From positions 5,695,001-5,759,000 of the forward strand of contig NZ_CP073721.1 in NCBI RefSeq assembly GCF_025264685.1: a DNA stretch of 64,000 bases. The letters are read 5' to 3'. The position numbers and the translations under genes are program-made. This stretch comes from Dactylosporangium roseum. Lineage in GTDB: Bacteria; Actinomycetota; Actinomycetes; Mycobacteriales; Micromonosporaceae. Below the pieces are notes generated by a model. It had not been told where the DNA came from and made no database searches. It saw only the letters and a list, made by a program, of their open reading frames with translations. Positions 36,344 to 46,435 of this stretch are shown here, piece after piece (position 1 is the stretch's first letter; each line of letters starts with the position of its first letter).

Positions 36344-38302
36344 GTGACCAGCAGCACGCAACCGATCAGGCCCGATACCGGACCGGCGGCCGGCCACGGT
36401 GCGGTCGCGCCGGGCAGTGCGCGCTTGGCGCTGGCAGTGGGCGCGCTCGGGGTTGTCTTCGGTGACATCGGCACCAGCCCGATCTACACCCTGCAGACCG
36501 TCTTCTCGCCGAGCGATCCGCACCCGGTGCCGGTGAGCCCCGACAACGTGTTCGGCGTCGTGTCGCTGGTGTTCTGGTCCGTGATGATCATCGTGACGGT
36601 CACCTACGTGCTGCTCGCGATGCGCGCCGACAACGATGGTGAGGGCGGCATCATGGCGCTGATCACGCTGCTGCGCCGGTGGGGCGGGCGGCGCGGCGGG
36701 CGGGCCACCGTGATGCTCGCGGCGCTGGGCATCTTCGGCGCCGCGCTGTTCCTCGGCGACAGCATGATCACGCCGGCGATCTCGGTGCTGTCCGCGGTCG
36801 AGGGCCTCAAGACGGTGCAGCCGTCGCTAGCCGAGGCCGTGGTGCCGATCACCGCCGTGATCATCCTGATGCTGTTCCTGGTGCAGCGGCGCGGCACCGC
36901 GGCGGTCGGGCGGGTCTTCGGGCCGGTGATGATCGTCTGGTTCGTGACCATCGGCGTGTGCGGGGTGGCGGGCATCCTGCGGTACCCCCAAATCCTGAAG
37001 GCGCTCTCGCCGACCTATGCCATCGGCTTCCTCGCCGGGCACTTCGGCGTGGCGTTCTTCTCCCTGGCGGCGGTCGTGCTGGCGGTCACCGGCGCCGAGG
37101 CGCTCTACGCCGACATGGGCCACTTCGGCCGCCGCTCGATCACCCGGGCCTGGCTGTTCCTGGTGTTCCCGGCGTGCGTGCTCAGTTACTTCGGGCAGGG
37201 CGCGCTGATCCTGAAGGACCCGGCCAACCTCTCGGGCCCGTTCTTCCTGTTGGTGCCCGAGTGGGCGCGGCTGCCGCTGGTCGTGCTGGCCACCGCCGCC
37301 ACCGTGATTGCTGCGCAGTCGGTGATCACCGGGGCGTATTCGGTCGCCGCGCAGGCCGCTGAGCTCGGCTACCTGCCGCGGCTGCGGGTCGCGCACACCT
37401 CGGAGTCGCGGATCGGCCAGATCTACGTACCGTGGATCAACTGGCTGCTGCTGGTCTCCGTGCTGACCCTGGTGTTCGCGTTCCGCAGCTCGACGGCGCT
37501 GGCGTTCGCGTTCGGCATGGCGGTCACCGGCGCGATCACCATCACCACGCTGATGTTCTTCTACATCGCCCGGCGCAAGTGGAACACGCCCCGCTGGCTG
37601 CTCGGCGCCGGTGCGGCCGTGCTGCTCACCGTCGACCTGCTCTTCTTCGCCGCCAACCTGACCAAGTTCGTGCACGGCGCCTGGCTGCCGCTGCTCATCG
37701 GCCTCACCGCGTTCACGGTGATGACCACCTGGCAGAAGGGCCGGGCGATCGTCACCGCCGAGCGGGAACGGCAGGAGGGGCCGCTGCGCGAGTTCGTCGA
37801 CCGGCTGGGCACCGACCCCTCGCTCACCGTGCGGGTGCCCGGTACCGCCGTCTTCCTTAACCGCGGCAAGGAGACCGCGCCGCTGGCGATGCGGGCCAAC
37901 GTGGACCACAACCACGTCCGGCACGAGCACGTGCTGATCCTGTCCCTGCAGACCCAGCCGGTCCCGCGGGTGCCGCCGGCCGAGCGGATCACGGTCGACG
38001 ACCTCGGCCACGCCCACGACGGCATCGTCCACGTCATGGTCAGCTTCGGCTACATGGACACCCCGGACGTGCCGGCCGCGCTGCGGCTGCTCGACCCGGC
38101 CACCACCGAGGGCGTGGTGGACCTGGACCAGGCGTCGTACTTCCTGTCGAAGATCGACCTGCGCTGCGGCGACCAGCCCACCATGGCCGGCTGGCGCAAG
38201 CGGCTGTTCATCGCCACCTCGTACATCACCGCGGACGCCGCCGAGCACTTCCGCCTGCCCCGCGACCGCACCGTCATCATGGGCTCGCACATCCAGGTGT
38301 GA
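36344..38302 (+). CDS. kup: KUP-type potassium uptake transporter
   Basis: A 652-residue KUP/HAK membrane protein: ALGVVFGDIGTSPIYTLQTV, ADNDGEGGIMALITLL and GAALFLGDSMITPAISVLSA are family signatures. About twelve helices follow, then a cytoplasmic C-terminal domain (VFLNRGKETAPLAMRANVDH). GTG at 36344 is preferred: GGAGG lies five bases before it, while the ATG at 36311 has only a GGGAGGGG more than 12 bases away. Intact and the only housekeeping-like gene between two IS remnants. Confidence 0.93.
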   Translation: MTSSTQPIRPDTGPAAGHGAVAPGSARLALAVGALGVVFGDIGTSPIYTLQTVFSPSDPHPVPVSPDNVFGVVSLVFWSVMIIVTVTYVLLAMRADNDGEGGIMALITLLRRWGGRRGGRATVMLAALGIFGAALFLGDSMITPAISVLSAVEGLKTVQPSLAEAVVPITAVIILMLFLVQRRGTAAVGRVFGPVMIVWFVTIGVCGVAGILRYPQILKALSPTYAIGFLAGHFGVAFFSLAAVVLAVTGAEALYADMGHFGRRSITRAWLFLVFPACVLSYFGQGALILKDPANLSGPFFLLVPEWARLPLVVLATAATVIAAQSVITGAYSVAAQAAELGYLPRLRVAHTSESRIGQIYVPWINWLLLVSVLTLVFAFRSSTALAFAFGMAVTGAITITTLMFFYIARRKWNTPRWLLGAGAAVLLTVDLLFFAANLTKFVHGAWLPLLIGLTAFTVMTTWQKGRAIVTAERERQEGPLREFVDRLGTDPSLTVRVPGTAVFLNRGKETAPLAMRANVDHNHVRHEHVLILSLQTQPVPRVPPAERITVDDLGHAHDGIVHVMVSFGYMDTPDVPAALRLLDPATTEGVVDLDQASYFLSKIDLRCGDQPTMAGWRKRLFIATSYITADAAEHFRLPRDRTVIMGSHIQV

Positions 38303-38311
38303 CGTCATTGG

Positions 38312-39486
38312 TCAAGTCACGGTGGGTCCGCCAGCACGGCTGACCACGCACCAGGCACCGTCCTCCTGCACCAACGGGAATGCGTACTGGTCGGTGAAGC
38401 CGCTGTCGAGCGTGAGGCGCATGTTCACCGTTGCCGTGGTCCGCCCGTTGTAGTTGGTCACGTTGACGCCACGCACCTTGTGACTGCTGATCTTCGGCCG
38501 CCACCAGCCCTCCGCCAGGTTCAGCCAACAGGCCCGCTTCGGGATGAACACCTGCTGGATGCGGGGATGCCGGGCCAGCCACTGGCGGACCTTCCGGCTG
38601 GTGTGGCTGGAGAGGTTGTCGGTGACCACCCGGATCGGGCCACGGGGATTGTCCTCGGCGATGCGAGCCAACAACTGTGTCCAGCCGTCACTGTTGCGCG
38701 CCGGGGCGCAGTACGTGACCTCGGTGCCGTCCCGGATCCGCAAACCCCCGTACACCCACAGCTTGTCGCCGCCCCGGGCATACTCCAGCGGCGCTTTGAC
38801 GCGATGGCCGTCGGGCGACCAGCCCGCCGCGGGCGGGAACGTCCGCGGGATCACCGGACCCAGCTCGTCGGCGCAGATCACCGTGGTCCGCTCCGGCGGG
38901 TGGGTGTAGAGCTCGACGACCGCCGCCCTTTTGCGACGAAGTCAGGGTCCTCGCTGTGCGCCCAGGAACGCGTGTGCCGCCAACGCACGCGCTCGGCCAG
39001 CAGGATGCCGCGCACCTGACTGCGGTGCACCTCGATCCCCTCGGCCTGGGCGGCCTCGACCAAACTGTCCAGGGTCCACTGCGACGGGCCGTGCTCATCA
39101 GCGGCGACCAGATCCCCACCCGCCGTGCGTTGCGGCCGGCCCGGCGGGTCCGAGCGGGCCATCGCGATGATCCGGCCCCGCTCCCGCTCGGTGATACGCC
39201 GCGGCCGGCCCGGTATCGGCCGGTCACCCAACCCGTCCAGGCCCTCGGCGTTGAACCGGTGCAACCACTGCCGCACCGTCTTCGGATGGCAACCCAACTC
39301 GGCCCCGATCGCCGTGGTATGCAACCCGGTCCAACTCAACGTAACGATCTTCGCCCGCTGGACCCAGTCCGCCGGCGCGTGCCTGGCCCCGGCCAACTTC
39401 CGGATCTTCTGCTTCTCAACCGCATCAACCGCAGGACGGGCGTACAAAAACATCGGCATGACACCCACCCCCCGGGAGCACCCCAC
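38312..39486 (-). pseudogene. IS630-like transposase, frameshifted and fused to a foreign tail
   Basis: The first frame (39486 to about 38935) has HTH segments: LDGLGDRPIPGRPRRITERE is diagnostic. The second frame (from about 38940) continues TVICADELGPVIPRTFPPAA, VVTDNLSSHTSRKVRQWLA and FIPKRACWLNLAEGWW. The switch occurs at an AAAAG run near 38935, compatible with -1 frameshifting or a deletion. After LNLAEGWWRPKI (about 38480) the frame passes without a stop into HKVRGVNVTNYNGRTTATVN and FPLVQEDGAWCVV. That tail resembles the end of a secreted NTF2/lumazine-binding-like protein, not a transposase. Confidence 0.7.
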
Positions 39487-39734
39487 ACCGGCCCTACAGA
39501 ACCCAACCTACCCAGGCTTAACGAACGTTGCACTAGTGCGCTGTCATCGGCTGCGACCGGATGCCCAGCCACGGCACGCCCACTCACCGTCGGTGATGCG
39601 CTGACCGGCGCCGCGCTCCCGCAGCGGCATGACAGGGCGTTGGATCGTGGCGTTGTGTCACGGCGCCGAGACGTTGGAATTCCGCTCGGCTCGTTGTCGT
39701 CGAGCCGCTCCCACTCGAACCGCCAGCGCTGGGC

Positions 39735-40148
39735 CTACAACCTCGCGGTGCCGAATGGATTGTCGATGACGTACCGCCAGCAGCCATCGGGGCCGCGACG
39801 TGCGACGTCGGTCGCGGTGCCTTGAAGGTGCACATGCTGCCCATCGGCGCCCTGGCCATCAATCGTCCAGTCGACAATCAGTAGGGCGATATCGTCAGCC
39901 ACGTAGACGTGGCGTGGGCGAACGTCGATCGGCAGGCCCAGATCGAGGAAGCGTTGGTTGGCCGCCGCCCTAGCGGCGCCGGCGACAGGTTGACCCGGCG
40001 CGGCGACAAAGACACCGCCCGGTTCGTAGACCTGCTCGACAACTGCGGCATCGCCCGTATTGAACGCCCGGGCAAACGTCCAGGGGTGTTGGCTGGCGTC
40101 GTTGGTCAGGTTGACACTGTCAGTGTGGATGTTGAAGTCGGAGGTCAT
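39735..40148 (-). CDS. SnoaL/YybH-type NTF2-like protein
   Basis: A 137-residue protein with a single NTF2-like domain: ARAFNTGDAAVVEQVYEPGG, FVAAPGQPVAG, LLIVDWTIDG and GCWRYVIDNPFG. This family includes small hydrolases, isomerases and proteins of unknown function. The ATG at 40148 fits the domain start; no strong RBS is visible. It is divergent from and slightly overlapping the HxlR regulator, which probably controls it. Confidence 0.75.
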   Translation of the reverse strand: MTSDFNIHTDSVNLTNDASQHPWTFARAFNTGDAAVVEQVYEPGGVFVAAPGQPVAGAARAAANQRFLDLGLPIDVRPRHVYVADDIALLIVDWTIDGQGADGQHVHLQGTATDVARRGPDGCWRYVIDNPFGTARL

Positions 40149-40580
40149 GCGGTCAGTCAAACTGAACCCGCCGCGGGTAACCAAGCGGTAAGCAGCGGCT
40201 GGGATCGCGATCTGGTCCCGGACACCCGCGGTGAGACAAGGCATCCCGAGCCGACTTGCCCCGTGGAAGCGGCGCTCGCAGCCGTCGGCGGCCGGTGGAC
40301 GACGCTCCTCCTACGAGAACTCATGCATGGACCCCGCTCGTTCGGCCAGATGCGGGCAGCGTTGCCAGCGCTAAGTGCGAAGGTCTTGAGCGAGAGGCTG
40401 GCCAGGCTGGCAACGGACAATTTGATCGCGTGCCACCGCCAAAAAGGCTTCCCCTCTCGCACCGTCTACCAGCTCACCGCCGCTGGTCAGACGCTCAAGC
40501 CTTTACTGATCGAGCTGTACCGGACCGGCGACGCGCTTCTACGTGAGACCTCAGCGCATCGCCGCCGCAGCGGCGCCTGA
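40125..40580 (+). CDS. HxlR-family transcriptional regulator
   Basis: The winged-helix core is clear: CPVEAALAAVGGRWTTLLLR, ELMHGPRSFGQMRAALPALS, AKVLSERLARLATDNLI and VYQLTAAGQTL. HxlR proteins often sense electrophiles or oxidants through an N-terminal Cys such as the one in TCPVE. The start is uncertain: the frame is open well upstream, and the GTG at 40125 is the closest standard start, giving a longer N-terminus than usual and overlapping the divergent gene. Confidence 0.8.
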   Translation: MDVEVGGHAVSQTEPAAGNQAVSSGWDRDLVPDTRGETRHPEPTCPVEAALAAVGGRWTTLLLRELMHGPRSFGQMRAALPALSAKVLSERLARLATDNLIACHRQKGFPSRTVYQLTAAGQTLKPLLIELYRTGDALLRETSAHRRRSGA

Positions 40581-40761
40581 ACAGGGCCGCCGGGACATCG
40601 AGCGACGTCCTCAATTCGGCAGTTGTGGGTTCCGAGCGTCGGCCCATCTGGTAACGCTGCGTTGCGCGCGGATCGTGGCAAATCCGTGCGCGGCCCTCGC
40701 TGCAGCGCTCTTCCCCAGAGCCGGATGGAAGGGGACAGCCCGGCATGGCAGCATCGCTGCG

Positions 40762-41399
40762 ATGACGGCTTCGAGCGACTGGCATGAATGGCACCTGCCG
40801 TACGGCGAACACGGATCACCGCTGTCGCGACGGCTCCGGCTCATCCAGCAACACATCAGCGACTGGGTTGACGAGCGGCCAGAGTCCACGCTTCGGGTGG
40901 TCAGCGTGTGCGCCGGGCAGGGCCATGACCTCATCGGCGTCCTCTCGCAGCGGCCGGACGCCGATCGGGTGCGGGCCGAGCTGATCGAGCATGACCCCCG
41001 CAACGTGGCCGCCGCCCGAGCCGGTATCGCCTCGGCCGGGCTCGAGGGGATCACCGCCATTGAGGCAGATGCCGGGGACTTCGCCGCGTACCGTCATGCG
41101 ATCCCCGTCGATCTGGTCATCCTCGCCGGCGTGCTCGGCAACCTCACCGATTGTGACGTACAAGCAACGATCAACGCCATGCCAGCGCTGTGCGCACCCC
41201 GTGCGACGGTGATCTGGACGAGGACCCGCCGCGCGCCTGACCCACACCAGCCGTTCGCGACTGGTTCGCCGACGCCGGCTTCACCGAGAAGGCATTCCAC
41301 GCGCCGCCCGACGTACTGTTCTCGGTCGGCGTGCACCAGTTCGACGGGCAACCACAGCACCCGCCGCTCAGCGGCCGGATCTTCACATTCGTCGTGTAG
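40762..41399 (+). pseudogene. Class I SAM methyltransferase, frameshifted
   Basis: The frame from ATG 40762 has WHEWHLPYGEHGSPLSRRLR and the SAM motif VVSVCAGQGHDLIGVL, then LILAGVLGNLTD. Near 41243 the reading must shift to continue as RDWFADAGFTEKAFHAPPDV and PLSGRIFTFVV, ending at 41399. A single one-base lesion (or sequencing error) explains it. The family is a hypothetical methyltransferase group common in actinomycetes; substrate unknown. Confidence 0.65.
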
Positions 41400-41471
41400 C
41401 GGTCAGCAGTGCGTGGCCAGCGGCGAGCCGATCTACTCCGCCGGACTCTCTTGGACAGACGTTCCTCCACA

Positions 41472-41927
41472 ATGGGTGGCGTGAACCTGCGCCAACGGAA
41501 GAAGCTGCAGCGGCGCCTGATGGAGTCGGCGGGTTGGGGTGATGCCAAGCAGGTCGCCGCATTGTTGCGGGCGGGCGCCGATCCGAACATGCCCGACCAC
41601 GGCAGGAGTACGCCGCTGTACCGCGCGAGCGTGCAGAACATGGCGGACAACGTCCGGGTGTTGGTGGCGGCCGGGGCAGACCCGAACGTCGAAAGCGGTA
41701 CGGGCGAGGAAGGGCTGCCGTTGTGCGGTGCCGCCTGCTGGGGACACGACGCCACGGTACGGGAACTGCTGGCCGGCGGCGCTGATCCGAACCTGCGAGA
41801 AGACCAAGGACGCGGGCGCACGGCGGTGGAGTGGGCCAACCTCGGTGGACGTCGCAGCACCCTCGACCTGCTGCACGCTACTGCCATGACACCGCCGGTG
41901 CGGTCTACGGAGCGCGCCGCCGGATAG
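41472..41927 (+). CDS. Ankyrin-repeat protein
   Basis: A 151-residue protein with about four ankyrin repeats: GDAKQVAALLRAGADPNMPD, TPLYRASVQNMADNVRVLVA, AGADPNVESG, LCGAACWGHDATVRELLAGG, ADPNLRED and TAVEWANLGG. These mediate protein binding; no partner is evident. The ATG at 41472 is used, with GTG 41481 as an alternative. No signal peptide. Confidence 0.75.
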   Translation: MGGVNLRQRKKLQRRLMESAGWGDAKQVAALLRAGADPNMPDHGRSTPLYRASVQNMADNVRVLVAAGADPNVESGTGEEGLPLCGAACWGHDATVRELLAGGADPNLREDQGRGRTAVEWANLGGRRSTLDLLHATAMTPPVRSTERAAG

Positions 41928-41986
41928 GCGTACGGACAGTGACGGCCGCTGCCGGCCCGCCACTCCTTGTCAGCGGCATGCCCGCG

Positions 41987-42814
41987 CACTCGATGACGGT
42001 TCTGGTCGCCGGAGGATGCCTCGATCGGGGCGGTGCCGTTCCAGGACGCGAATTGCGCGGCGGTACGAAACCGGCCGATATCACCGATATCACCGATGAG
42101 CCGGGCTGCGCCGGACGGGCCGATCCCGTTGAGGTCGGTCAGCGAGCTGCCGTTGGCGGTGACGAGCTGGCACAGCTGCTTGTCCGCTGCCCGGATCTTG
42201 GCGTCGATGACGGTGAGCTCGTCGATGAGTTCCCTGGCCAGCTGGTAGCGGGTCTGGGCCACGATGCCCGCCGGCGCCGACGCGGTGCGCAGCAGGTAGC
42301 TGGCCTGGCCGCGGGTGAGGAACTTCTTCGCCCCGCCGGGAAGGATCTCGAGCAGCATTTGGTGGATGCGGTTGACGACCTCGGTGCGAGCACGGCCCAG
42401 TTCAGCGCGGCGATCCACCAGCAGCCGCATCGCGACCGTCGCGTCGTCGATCTGAATCTGGCGCAGCCCTGGGCTGCGCAGCCCGGCTACGGCCACGCTG
42501 TGTGCGTCGACCGGGTCGGTCTTGCGACCTTGCCCGGTGTTGAAGACCCGCACCCGCGCGGACAGCTTTGCCGGCACGTCCAGGACGGTTTCCCCGTCGG
42601 CGAGCAGGCGTTGAGCGATGTGCCGGCCGGTCCCGGCGCAGCCCTCCACCGCCCACACTCGATCCGGGAACCGCCGGCCGGCCGCCAGCATCGTTTGGTA
42701 GCCGTCGGTATCCGTGCCGTACCGGCCCTGGGTGAGTACTCGTTCGCGTGCATCGATGACCTCGATCGTGGCCGACCGCTTGTGCGGGTCCATCCCGATC
42801 ACCACACGACCCAT
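41987..42814 (-). mobile_element. IS110-family transposase, C-terminally truncated
   Basis: The minus-strand frame starts MGRVVIGMDPHKRSATIEVI with the DEDD-type N-terminal Asp. AVEGCAGTGRHIAQRL and RKTDPVDAHSVAVAG follow. The transposase_20 core is present (LTDLNGIGPSGAARLIGDIG, FASWNGTAPIEASSG). Homology ends at about SGDQNRHRV; the conserved C-terminal Ser-containing region is missing. The open frame continues by chance across the antisense of the ankyrin gene. Confidence 0.8.
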
Positions 42815-43142
42815 CCGCTACATCTCCTCGCTCGTACACTGTGGACGATTGGAGAGGAGGGCAACGCTACTTTGAGCTGGGCAATCCCCTCTTGAGCCAC
42901 TCCCTGCCGCGGTGACCGGCGGGCGCACGCCAGATGAGAGTCACACCCATGAGCCGTGGACAGCCGCAAGTGAGAGCAACCCACCGGCCACCTCGACCCA
43001 GCCTGGCCGGGCTGAGGTCGTAGATCAAATAAAACAAGTAGCCGCGATGTGCGCTCTACACAGCGTGATGGCCCGGCCGCTGCTCGGCGTAGCGATCTGC
43101 CGAGATGAGTTCGCCGCGCGGCTTCATTTCGGAAGACCTGGT
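42815..43142. other. Gene-free stretch
   Basis: No convincing coding sequence on either strand. The first bases are probably the upstream end of the IS110 element. The rest includes an unusually A+T-rich patch near 43020-43040 with no recognised motif. Confidence 0.4.
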
Positions 43143-44086
43143 TCACCCGTGTCCGAGCGCCTGCCATCCGGGCCATCGCCAACTGTCGACCTCAGGCCAG
43201 GTTGCCACGAGCCCGGCGGAGAGTACGCCGCCGAATGCCACGGTTCCCTCGTGGGATGCGTAGGCGATCCAGTCGTGATGCTCGTCGGTCCAGAGCCCTT
43301 CCGGCCCGGTGTATCGCGGGGCGAAGATCTCGACATCCAGCAGGTAGTTGGCCCCATACTCGCGCAACTCGACTACACGCGGGCGGTGCAGCTCTTGCAG
43401 CACTCGGCGGACGTGGTCAACGGCGTCGTCCTCCCACATCGACTCCCCGGTCAGCACCAGCACGTCCCGCAGAACCGAACTGGTCAGCAACGGGTGCCAG
43501 CAGCCGTTTTGCACACCCCATCGCTGCTGCAGCGACGTCCGCCAGGCCAATGGCTCCCGGGCGTCAGCACACGCCGATACGGGACTGGGTCGGTGCGGAA
43601 ATTGGCCTGCGCCCTCCAATGCTGCACGTTTGCAGCGAACAGCCGGCGCTCATCGGCCATGGCCTGTGCTTCGACCCCGTCGTACGGGGGCTCGGTGAAC
43701 GGAGAGTTCGCACTCTCGGCAGCCGTGAGCATCATGCTGGCCACTACGTCAACGCTGGGAAGCCGGTCCGGACCGAGTCGCTCAACCTCCATGAGCATGG
43801 CGTCCACGACGTTGTAGCGGGGGAAGATCCGCTTCGATTCCGTGGTGTAGTGGTACCCATCGACCTGGCGGCCATCATTGGGCAGCCGGCCATACTCCCT
43901 CTGGAGTTCCTCGTATCGCGTCGTCAGATACCGGCGTGATGCCCAGTACAGCGCTGCGGGATCCACGCACACATCCTCTCCGGTCAGTCCACGGCGCGAA
44001 ACCTGCCAGCTCCCGGCTGCTTGTTCTAACAGCACCGCCGCGACGCAAGACGAAGGCCCAAGACCCTTGAGCTCCAGGCCCGGCAC
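43143..44086 (-). pseudogene. Frameshifted gene of unknown function
   Basis: Two overlapping minus-strand frames read as one protein. The first part has RRYLTTRYEELQREYGRLPN and MLMEVERLGPDRLPSVDVVA. The second has PLAWRTSLQQRWGVQNGCWH, DDAVDHVRRVLQELHRPRVV and LWTDEHHDWIAYASHEGTVA. The switch falls near 43555-43565 in a CCCGGG context, consistent with a one-base deletion. I do not recognise the family. The acidic, Trp-rich C-terminal part looks like a folded cytoplasmic domain. The N-terminal start is uncertain. Confidence 0.5.
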
Positions 44087-44300
44087 GCTTCATAGGTGTA
44101 CGTAGCCACGATCCGCGTGTTCAGCAGCCTGCCGAGACGGTCATGGACGCGCGACAAGTGGGCGTAGAGGGTGCCGCCCGGATGATCGATCGTTTCGGCT
44201 CCGCGCTGCCGCAGCTATGCCCGCATGTCCTGCTCGGCACTCATGCCACGACCCTAGAGCCACTTGTCCGCGTCGGTGGCCCGCCAGGCTGCGCGGTTCG

Positions 44301-44753
44301 TCACAACCGCTGACCGCATCCGCACGACGGCGCGATCGACGCGCTGATCGGCTTCGAACACAGCACGTCAGGAAGCGGCAGGTATCCCAGCGCCTGCCAG
44401 AACCTCAGCGCCTCCACGTTGTCCGGCATGACCAACAGGTTCACCCTCGGACACCCCAGGGTCGCGAAACGGGTCTCCAACTCGCGGACCAGGCGACTGG
44501 CGATGCCACGTCGACGATGCGCCGGATCGACCGCCAGCCGCAGGATCCAACCCCGCCGACCGTCGAAGGTGCCAAGTACCACCCCCGCCAAGGTGGCGTC
44601 GCGCTCGGCCACCAGGAACAGTTGCGGATCACGCACCAGCTTGGCAGCAAGCTCCGCGCGGGGCAGGACGTCGCGGCCCGCCGACTTCCACACCTCGATG
44701 ACGCCGTCGTAATCCGGCCAGGCGAACTGCCGTATGTGAGCCACAGCATTCAT
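44301..44753 (-). CDS. GNAT-family N-acetyltransferase
   Basis: A 150-residue protein with the GNAT core: LFLVAERDATLAGVVLGTFD, ILRLAVDPAHRRRGIASRLV (acetyl-CoA pyrophosphate loop with RRRGIA) and VMPDNVEALRFWQALGY. The general pattern resembles small-molecule or ribosomal-protein acetyltransferases; substrate unknown. The ATG at 44753 is chosen by domain fit. It is divergent from the methyltransferase at 44793 with 39 bases between them. Confidence 0.85.
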   Translation of the reverse strand: MNAVAHIRQFAWPDYDGVIEVWKSAGRDVLPRAELAAKLVRDPQLFLVAERDATLAGVVLGTFDGRRGWILRLAVDPAHRRRGIASRLVRELETRFATLGCPRVNLLVMPDNVEALRFWQALGYLPLPDVLCSKPISASIAPSCGCGQRL

Positions 44754-44792
44754 CCTTGCCGCAACCGGCGAGAAAGCGGTTGGGTCAATGAC

Positions 44793-45524
44793 ATGCCTCG
44801 CATCGCCTACAACAATCACGACGCGGCAGCGTTCGAAGCCACCCGCCACATCCCCGACCAGGGACTTGCCGCATGGCGCGACGCGGTAACCCGGCACCTC
44901 GATCCTCGGCCCGGCACCCGACTGCTCGACCTCGGCGCGGGCACCGGCATGTGGGCAAGGGCCTTCACCGACTGGTACGACAACATCGACGTCATCGCCG
45001 TCGAGCCGTCCGAGGCCATGCGAGCACGCTGCCTGCACCCGCAGGTCCTCGCCGGAGACGCCGCGAACATCCCGTTGGCCGGCACCAGCGTCGACGCGGC
45101 CTGGCTGTCCACCGTCATCCACCACGTGCCGGACCTCACCGCCGCCGCGTGGGAACTGCGCCGCGTGCTGCGCCCCGGCGGCCCGGTACTGATCCGCTCC
45201 GCCTTCGCCGGCCGCCACCACGGGATCACGCTGTTCCGGTTCTTCCCCGAGGCCATCCGCGTGCTGAACACCTACCCCAGCGTGGACGACGTCGAAGCTG
45301 CCTTCGCCACCGCCGGCTTCACCACGGTCTCGTTCGAACAGGTCCCGCAGACGACCGCGCCGTCGCTTCGTGAGGTCGCGGCCAACATCCGCCGGGAAGC
45401 GCATACGCCCCTACAACTGATCACCGACGACGAATACGCCACCGGTCTGACTCGACTCCACCACGCCGCTCAAAACGAATCCGGCCCGATCATCGATGCA
45501 CTCGACCTTCTCGTCCTTCGGTAG
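44793..45524 (+). CDS. Class I SAM-dependent methyltransferase (Methyltransf_11 type)
   Basis: A 243-residue methyltransferase with the SAM-binding motif LLDLGAGTGMWARAF, the acidic loop VIAVEPSEAMRA and the post-motif region AWLSTVIHHVPDLTAAAWEL and RRVLRPGGPVLIRSAFAG. Substrate is unknown. It is intact and divergent from the acetyltransferase, with which it may share a regulatory region. Confidence 0.85.
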   Translation: MPRIAYNNHDAAAFEATRHIPDQGLAAWRDAVTRHLDPRPGTRLLDLGAGTGMWARAFTDWYDNIDVIAVEPSEAMRARCLHPQVLAGDAANIPLAGTSVDAAWLSTVIHHVPDLTAAAWELRRVLRPGGPVLIRSAFAGRHHGITLFRFFPEAIRVLNTYPSVDDVEAAFATAGFTTVSFEQVPQTTAPSLREVAANIRREAHTPLQLITDDEYATGLTRLHHAAQNESGPIIDALDLLVLR

Positions 45525-45785
45525 CAGGTCGTCCCAGCGCCCAATCCAAGATCCGCCCATCAGTCAACCACCCAAACAAGATCGACCGAATCCGCCAATT
45601 AGATCTGGACGTCGCGCGATCGAGTCGTCCACATCTACATGGCGGACCGCAGCTCGGCGCCCAGGCCGAACGTCACTCTTACGTGGACCGGACACGCGTA
45701 CGAGTCACCACGGCAGCCGGCTCCGCCCGCGGCCGGGCGCACACGGCCCCACACGTAAGGCAGATCACAGGCCCGCTTCGCGGTT

Positions 45786-46138
45786 GAACATCATTTGACC
45801 CCTGGCGATCAACTTCGCACTGCGGACCACCACACACTGGTCGTGCTCAGGGTCCACAGCTACATCGGCGCTAAGACCATGCGCGACCTCACCGTCAGCA
45901 ACATCCACACGTACTATGTGCTCGCCGGTGACACGCCTGTACTGGTGCACAATCAAGGTGGCGACGATTACAACCAGGCGCGCAACAAGGCTTTGGCATG
46001 GCTTGACGAACGCGGATTTGTAGCCGAAAGGACAACCTACGGAAAGTTCGGTACTATCGCCGGACAACCCATTGGTATGCAGACGGCTGACGGCAAGACT
46101 GGGTTTAGAATCGAATTTGATGAGCGGAACGGAGCTCA
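45786..46138 (+). pseudogene. RHS/Hint polymorphic-toxin C-terminal fragment
   Basis: The frame begins without a start as HLTPGDQLRTAD and runs through VSNIHTYYVLAGDTPVLVHN, the standard end of a Hint/pretoxin domain. It then enters a toxin tip (YNQARNKALAWLDERGF, GTIAGQPIGMQTADGKTGFR, FDERNGAH). The tip is cut at about 46138 by an ISAs1 remnant. Its composition suggests a small nuclease-type toxin, but the family is not identified. No immunity gene is recognised next to it. About 260 bases before it (45525-45785) hold no recognised gene. Confidence 0.65.
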
Positions 46139-46435
46139 CAGTGTGCTCAGCGCCGGGACCCGGCCGGTGAACCCGAGCCGGTGGCTGGCGGCCGGGTCGA
46201 GGTCGTCGGCCCAGTCGGTGATCGCGGCGAACGTGGCCGCGCCGGCCAGGACCGCGCGCACGGCCACCGCGAGCAGGCTGGCCAGGGGGTAGCGGAGCCC
46301 GCGCCGGTCGCGGGGGTCGGGCACTCGGGCCAGGGCCGCCAGCAGGCCGTACGGCTCCTCGACGCGAGGCGCCATCGTGCGGCTGGTGGAGGTGGGTGCG
46401 TGCTGGCGGATCACGTCGATCAGCGATGATGGCAT
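46137..46435 (-). mobile_element. ISAs1-family transposase, N-terminal fragment
   Basis: The minus-strand frame from about 46435 reads MPSSLIDVIRQHAP, then LAALARVPDPRDRRGLRYPL and ATFAAITDWADDLD, the H-repeat-associated N-terminal domain of ISAs1 transposases. It ends in mid-domain at the toxin fragment. A second, different ISAs1 copy lies at 47590. The 46436-46822 stretch has no recognised gene. Confidence 0.65.

Noticed and set aside
41171-41986. Extension of the IS110 transposase frame to 547 codons
   Set aside because: Homology ends at about residue 276; the rest is antisense to the ankyrin gene and the methyltransferase remnant.
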